A stretch of DNA of 64,000 nucleotides from Rubrivivax sp. (GTDB lineage: Bacteria; Pseudomonadota; Gammaproteobacteria; Burkholderiales; Burkholderiaceae_C). This document shows positions 60,222-64,000 of the stretch, piece after piece. The stretch covers positions 1 to 64,000 of the forward strand of contig JAIYCR010000038.1 in assembly GCA_027487905.1 (NCBI GenBank). The letters run 5' to 3'. Position 1 is the first letter of the stretch; every line of letters begins with the position of its first letter. A model generated the notes under the pieces. That model was not told the DNA's origin, did not search any database, and saw only the letters and a list, made by a program, of their open reading frames with translations. The position numbers and the translations under genes were made by a program.

Positions 60222-60491
60222 TCAGCGCGGCGAGCCACGGCGGAAGAGATTGACGATGGCCAGCAGGATCACCGCGCCCACCAGCGAGACCAGCAGCGAG
60301 CCCATGCTGAACGACCCCTGGTTGATGGTGCCCACGCCCACCAGCGGCGAGATGAACCAGCCACCCAGCGCCGCACCCACGATACCCACGATGATGTTGA
60401 GCAGCAGACCCTGCTGCCCGTTGGTCCGCATGATCATGCTGGCCACCCAGCCGATCAGACCGCCCACGACAAGCCAAATGATGAAGTTCAT
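60222..60491 (-). CDS. GlsB/YeaQ/YmgE-family stress-response membrane protein
   Basis: An 89-residue protein with three membrane segments (MNFIIWLVVGGLIGWVAS, LLLNIIVGIVGAALGGWF and SMGSLLVSLVGAVILLAIV). The glycine-rich segments are the family mark; relatives are transglycosylase-associated and general-stress-induced. ATG 60491 has GGAG seven bases upstream. First gene of the minus-strand envelope-stress run that continues with the DUF883-like protein 41 bases later. Confidence 0.9.
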   Translation of the reverse strand: MNFIIWLVVGGLIGWVASMIMRTNGQQGLLLNIIVGIVGAALGGWFISPLVGVGTINQGSFSMGSLLVSLVGAVILLAIVNLFRRGSPR

Positions 60492-60581
60492 GTGTCACTC
60501 CGGTTAGTAGCGGGATGGTCCGCTGCGCTGCTGAGGCAAACGCGGTGCCATGACGGCTGCCGGCGAACGCAGCAGACCGCT

Positions 60582-60956
60582 TCAACCCGCGGTGGATGCG
60601 CGCCGCCGCCAGGCCAGCAGACCGGCGGCGAACAAGGCCCCCAGCACCAGCAGCCCCGGACGCAGGCGCATCGCGGTGCGCTGCGCGGGAGCCGCTGGCA
60701 CCGCCGCGGCCGGCGGCGCGGCAGGCTTCATCGCCATCGCGCCCGCGATGGGTGAGGCAAGCGCCTGCGCCAGGGCGGTTCGCAGCGCGCGCGCTGGATC
60801 AGCGACTTCCCCGCTGGCGGGGGCCCCCGCCGCCACGGACGGCCTGAGCTCAGCCGCCCGCTCACCGCGACGGGCATCGGGCGGCAGCGGCCCGAATGCG
60901 GCGGCCAGGCCCAGCATTACCAGCACACCGAAGTAGAGGGAAGCACGCAGGCTCAT
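60582..60956 (-). CDS. small membrane protein, unknown function (124 aa)
   Basis: A 124-residue protein: an N-terminal hydrophobic segment (LYFGVLVMLGLAAAFG), a Pro/Ala-rich middle, and a C-terminal segment (GLLVLGALFAAGLLAWRRR). No domain is recognised. ATG 60956 has GGAG six bases upstream. It faces the hemerythrin gene at 61072 across 115 bases and stands 90 bases ahead of the GlsB-like gene. Confidence 0.6.
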   Translation of the reverse strand: MSLRASLYFGVLVMLGLAAAFGPLPPDARRGERAAELRPSVAAGAPASGEVADPARALRTALAQALASPIAGAMAMKPAAPPAAAVPAAPAQRTAMRLRPGLLVLGALFAAGLLAWRRRASTAG

Positions 60957-61071
60957 CAGGGGCTCCAAACCCCGATGCGGGCAATCGGCGCGCCAGCGGC
61001 GGCGGGCCCGTCGGGCACCCGCGTTGCCGCCGCCGGGCGGCCCATCCACCGTTCCAACCCAGGAGACTCGC

Positions 61072-61683
61072 ATGAGCCTGCTCACCCCGGTCCTCGCCAA
61101 GGTGTCCCCCAACGTCACCCAGATGATCCGCATCGACCACGCCGCCGTCGTGGCCCTGTTCCACAAGGTCCGCCCCGACCAGCCCGAAGGCGTGCGCGCG
61201 GCTGCCGCCCGAAGCATCTGCCTGTCCCTGGAGATCCACGCCCAGCTGGAAGAGGAGATCTTCTATCCCGCCGTGCGCGACGCGGGCATCGACTCGCCGG
61301 TGCTGGAGATGTCCGTGCCGGAACACGACGAGATGCGCCGCCTCATCGCCCGGGTGCGTGAACTGCAGGCCCAGCCGGCCGAGCGCGACCAGGCGGTGCG
61401 CGAACTGATGTCGGCGGTGATGCACCACGTGGCCGACGAGGAGACTCAGTTGCTCGCCGCGGCCGAGCGCCAGATGAGCCCCAAGGAGCTGGAGACGCTG
61501 GGCGGGCGCATGAGCGAGCGCCGCCTGGTGCTGATGAAGCCGCACCTCGGGGAGATGGCGGGCAACCATGCGCGGGCCATGCCGATGCAGACCGCTGTGC
61601 TCGCCATGGGCGCGGTGGCCATCGGTGCGCTGCTGTTCGGGCGGCGCGGCACAGCCCGCACGGCGTACGCACGGCGCTGGTGA
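61072..61683 (+). CDS. hemerythrin HHE domain protein with C-terminal membrane anchor (4 of 4)
   Basis: A 203-residue protein. HHE motifs are IDHAAVVALFHKV, EIHAQLEEEIFYPAVRD, PEHDEMRRLIARV and HHVADEETQLLAAAE. Unlike the three other copies it ends in a hydrophobic segment (MQTAVLAMGAVAIGALLFG) and a short basic tail, so it is probably fixed to the inner membrane. ATG 61072 has AGGAG upstream. It lies 63 bases ahead of the acyl carrier protein on the same strand and could belong to that transcript. Confidence 0.88.
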   Translation: MSLLTPVLAKVSPNVTQMIRIDHAAVVALFHKVRPDQPEGVRAAAARSICLSLEIHAQLEEEIFYPAVRDAGIDSPVLEMSVPEHDEMRRLIARVRELQAQPAERDQAVRELMSAVMHHVADEETQLLAAAERQMSPKELETLGGRMSERRLVLMKPHLGEMAGNHARAMPMQTAVLAMGAVAIGALLFGRRGTARTAYARRW

Positions 61684-61746
61684 TGGAGGCGTGAAGACTT
61701 CGCCTGCCCCGGCTGTGGCGGGCACCGGGCTTGCCTTGCCGCCAAG

Positions 61747-62073
61747 GTGAACCCGACCACCGACACCCAAGCGCTCCATGAGCAAGTGCTACTGACCTTT
61801 GCCCGCGAAGCGGGTGTGGATCGGGCGTCCCTCCACCTGGACATGCGCGCCGAGGAGCTCGGCTTGGGGTCGCTCGATCTCACGCTCGTGCTCTTCGAGC
61901 TGGAGGACAAACTGGGCATCCGGCTGCCCGACTTCCCGGCCGGTGCCCAGCAGATGACGCTGCGCGAGCTGATGGCCGAGGCGACGCCGCGGGCCGCTCC
62001 GACCACCGCCACCGCCACCGCCACCACTGCACCGGGCGCTGCCAGCACCTGCGGACCTGGCGCGTCGGCCTGA
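61747..62073 (+). CDS. acyl carrier protein-like protein
   Basis: A 108-residue protein with an ACP-type fold in the first 75 residues. The phosphopantetheine site is LGLGSLDLTLV: the attachment serine is present but the usual Asp before it is Gly. ELEDKLGIRLPDF matches helix III. The last 30 residues are Thr/Ala-rich. The start is GTG 61747, which lacks a strong ribosome-binding site; the N-terminus is uncertain. It stands 52 bases ahead of the ketosynthase gene. It probably carries the acyl chain for that enzyme. Confidence 0.8.
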   Translation: MNPTTDTQALHEQVLLTFAREAGVDRASLHLDMRAEELGLGSLDLTLVLFELEDKLGIRLPDFPAGAQQMTLRELMAEATPRAAPTTATATATTAPGAASTCGPGASA

Positions 62074-62125
62074 CCCGGACCGGACGCCTCGAAGGCTTCG
62101 ACCGGGTCGACCCTGCAGCAAGGCC

Positions 62126-63475
62126 ATGGCCAGCGCCCCCAACGGACGCGCCGCAAGCGGCTCGGGCCCGTCGATGCCCGGTTCGCCGCGCCGCGTGGCC
62201 GTCACCGGCGTGGGCACGGTGAACGCCTGTGGCGGGGATGCCCTGGCACTGGCCGCGGCCCTGCGCCGTGGCACCTGCGGCATTGCCCTTCACGAAGGCA
62301 GCCCCTGGCCGCAGGCGCGGGTCACCGGCTTTCGTGGCGAGGACCACTTCGGTCCGCGCGAGCTGCCGCTGCTCGACCGGGCCGCGCAGATGGCGCTCGT
62401 GTCGGCCCGCCAGGCCGTCCACCAGGCCGTTCATCAAGCTGTCGATCAAGCCATTGATCAAGCCGCGGGGCCTAGGGTGTCCGCCCCGGTCACCCAGCAC
62501 GGCCCGAGCACACGCATGGCCCTGGGTGCGCACCTCGACCTGGACCCCGACCGCTGCGGCGTGGTCTACGCGGCCAGCCTGGGCCACCACACGCTCGAAG
62601 AGGGCTACGAAGCCTTCCACCGCGAGGGCAAGCGACGGCTGCATCCCCTGCTGGTCCCACGCGGCATGCCCAGCGCGTCGGCCAGCCAGCTGTCGATGGC
62701 CTTCGGGCTCACCGGCCCCACGCTGGCCACGGCCAGTGCGTGCGCGTCGTCGACCCACGCCATCGGCCTGGCCTTCCAGTTCATCCGCAGCGGCCTGCTG
62801 GACCTGGCGCTCACCGGAGGCGCGGAGGCTTCCCTCGTGCCTGGCATGGTGTGCGCCTGGGAGGGCCTGCGGGTGCTGAGCCCCGAGGCCTGCCGGCCCT
62901 TCAGCGCCGACCGCTCCGGCCTCGTCATGGGTGAGGGGGCCGCCACCCTGGTGCTCGAGGAATGGGAACACGCGCGGCGGCGCGGCGCGGTGGTGCTGGC
63001 CGAGGTGCTCGGCCTGGGCATGAGCGCCGACGCGGCGGACATCACCGCACCCAGTGCCAGCGGCGCCGTGCGGTCGCTGCGCGCTGCGCTGCGCGACGCA
63101 GGCCTGCACCCCGCACAGGTGGACTATGTCAATGCGCACGGCACCGGCACCCGGCTGAACGACCCGAGCGAGGTCGCGGCGCTGCGCGAGGTGTTCGGCG
63201 CGCATCTGGACGGCTTGCCCGTGTCGTCCAGCAAGGGCCAGTTCGGCCATGCGCTGAACGCTGCCGGTGCGCTCGAGGCGGTGGTCACGGTGCTCGCGTT
63301 GCAAGGCGGCTTCCTGCCGGCTTCGGTGGGCTTTCGCCAGAGCGACGCCCAGTGCGCCATCGACTGCGTGCCGCTGCCGGGCCGATCGGCGGGGCTGCGG
63401 ATCGCGGTGTCCAACTCCTTCGCCTTCGGCGGGCTCAATGCCACGCTGGTGCTGGGTCGGGCGGAGCCCTCATGA
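62126..63475 (+). CDS. beta-ketoacyl-ACP synthase (KAS II-like)
   Basis: A 449-residue thiolase-fold condensing enzyme. Active Cys is in TASACASSTHA, the two histidines in YVNAHGTGTRLNDP and SSKGQFGHALNAAG, and the end is NSFAFGGLNATLVLG. All three catalytic residues are present, so it should extend acyl chains by malonyl-ACP condensation. An insert with four imperfect 12-bp repeats (QAVHQAVHQAVDQAID, DNA 62411-62466) lies in a variable loop. Its stop overlaps the type III polyketide synthase start as ATGA. Together with the ACP it probably supplies a long or branched starter chain for the downstream enzyme. Confidence 0.92.
   Translation: MASAPNGRAASGSGPSMPGSPRRVAVTGVGTVNACGGDALALAAALRRGTCGIALHEGSPWPQARVTGFRGEDHFGPRELPLLDRAAQMALVSARQAVHQAVHQAVDQAIDQAAGPRVSAPVTQHGPSTRMALGAHLDLDPDRCGVVYAASLGHHTLEEGYEAFHREGKRRLHPLLVPRGMPSASASQLSMAFGLTGPTLATASACASSTHAIGLAFQFIRSGLLDLALTGGAEASLVPGMVCAWEGLRVLSPEACRPFSADRSGLVMGEGAATLVLEEWEHARRRGAVVLAEVLGLGMSADAADITAPSASGAVRSLRAALRDAGLHPAQVDYVNAHGTGTRLNDPSEVAALREVFGAHLDGLPVSSSKGQFGHALNAAGALEAVVTVLALQGGFLPASVGFRQSDAQCAIDCVPLPGRSAGLRIAVSNSFAFGGLNATLVLGRAEPS
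62411..62466. repeat. four imperfect 12-bp tandem repeats in the ketosynthase gene
   Basis: Units at 62411, 62423, 62435 and 62447 plus a partial fifth unit code for Gln-Ala-Val-His/Asp. The repeats keep the frame and map to a variable loop of the protein. Confidence 0.8.
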
Positions 63476-64000
63476 ACTCGAACGCCGCTTTCCTGGCCGG
63501 CGTGGGGCTGGCCACGCCGCCCCACGAGGTGCACGGCGCCTTCGTCGCCTATGCACGCGGCCTGCTGGCCGACCCCCGAGAGCAGCAGGTCTTCGACCGC
63601 ATGGCCGAACGAAGCGGCATCGAGCGCCGCCGAGCGGTGCTGCCGGCCGGTCGGCTCGAGCACGGCGAGGTGGACGCCGAGGGCTTCTACCGGCCGGGTG
63701 CCTTTGCCGGCACGGGTGTGCGCATGGACCGCTACGAAGCCGAGGCGCTGCCGCTGGCGTCCCGCGCGGTGCAGGCGCTGGGCACGCGGCTGGGCATCAC
63801 CGAGCTCGATCTGCCGGGCATCACCCACCTCGTCGTCGTGTCGTGCACCGGGTTTTCGGCACCCGGCCTGGATGTCGGGCTGATCGACGCGCTGGGCCTG
63901 AGCCCCCGCGTCCAGCGCACCGTGGTGGGCTTCATGGGGTGCTCGGCGGCGCTGCCGGCGCTGCGCATCGCCCAGGCCACGGTGCTGGCCGACCCGCGCG
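63472..64000 (+). CDS. type III polyketide synthase (partial, cut by window end)
   Basis: The first 176 residues of a chalcone/stilbene-synthase-type enzyme, running off the window. It begins MNSNAAFLAGVGLATPPHE, and contains GIERRRAVLP, HLVVVSCTGFSAPGLDVG and VGFMGCSAALPALRIA, which holds the active-site Cys; the His and Asn of the triad lie beyond the window. In bacteria such enzymes make alkylresorcinols, alkylpyrones or flaviolin-like products from acyl and malonyl units. The start overlaps the ketosynthase stop by 4 bp (ATGA), so it is made with it. The presence of an ACP and ketosynthase points to a lipid-type starter. Confidence 0.92.
   Translation, partial: MNSNAAFLAGVGLATPPHEVHGAFVAYARGLLADPREQQVFDRMAERSGIERRRAVLPAGRLEHGEVDAEGFYRPGAFAGTGVRMDRYEAEALPLASRAVQALGTRLGITELDLPGITHLVVVSCTGFSAPGLDVGLIDALGLSPRVQRTVVGFMGCSAALPALRIAQATVLADPR

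Overview
The window is about 70% GC, chromosomal and almost fully coding. It looks like a betaproteobacterium of the order Burkholderiales (Leptothrix/Rubrivivax/Ideonella-like). That is inferred from codon usage, the short H-NS-family protein with a Burkholderiales-type C-terminus, and the many small stress proteins typical of that order. No rRNA, tRNA, CRISPR array, insertion sequence or prophage was seen. The placement is inference; no marker gene here fixes the genus.

Layout. (1) 55-3189: an orphan hybrid histidine kinase. (2) 3289-13155, minus strand: recC-recB-recD with overlapping ends, encoding RecBCD. (3) 13261-15246, minus: a GDT1/TMEM165-type cation transporter, a small unknown protein and a tyrosine-recombinase-like protein that has lost two catalytic histidines, with a 16-bp inverted repeat upstream. 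(4) 15487-18368, minus: an H-NS-family protein directly behind a PD-(D/E)XK nuclease/XPD-type Fe-S helicase fusion. (5) 18666-18881: a cold-shock protein with a structured leader and the only clear intrinsic terminator. (6) 19739-23302: ku and ligD, a complete bacterial NHEJ pair. (7) 23366-26796: an MCE-type lipid ABC transporter (permease, ATPase, MCE protein, lipoprotein). (8) 26857-32009: a second orphan hybrid kinase, a hemerythrin protein, a small unknown and an ABC exporter. (9) 32425-37002: L,D-transpeptidase-like protein, AsmA-like protein, SGNH hydrolase. (10) 37080-51707: an accessory stress and envelope region with a DksA-like protein, two hemerythrin proteins, two AI-2E-family permeases, a lipid-anchored HiPIP-like protein, a YflT-like protein, a zinc alcohol dehydrogenase, a sigma-54 factor, two glycosyltransferases around an amidohydrolase, a BON lipoprotein and an outer-membrane beta-barrel. 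(11) 51868-61683: a degenerate phospholipase-D-like protein, a third orphan hybrid kinase, a DUF2383 protein, a CPA1-type antiporter, and a minus-strand envelope-stress run (GlsB-like, DUF883-like, holin-like, lipocalin-like), then a fourth hemerythrin protein. (12) 61747-64000: acyl carrier protein, ketosynthase and type III polyketide synthase, cut by the window end.

Two themes stand out. DNA-end processing is concentrated in the first 24 kb: RecBCD for homologous repair, Ku-LigD for end joining, and a helicase-nuclease. From 29 to 62 kb lies a dense set of general-stress genes, including four separate hemerythrin-domain genes, and it leads into the start of a probable phenolic-lipid or polyketide cluster. 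Many starts are GTG or TTG; they were chosen by Shine-Dalgarno sites and gene overlaps.
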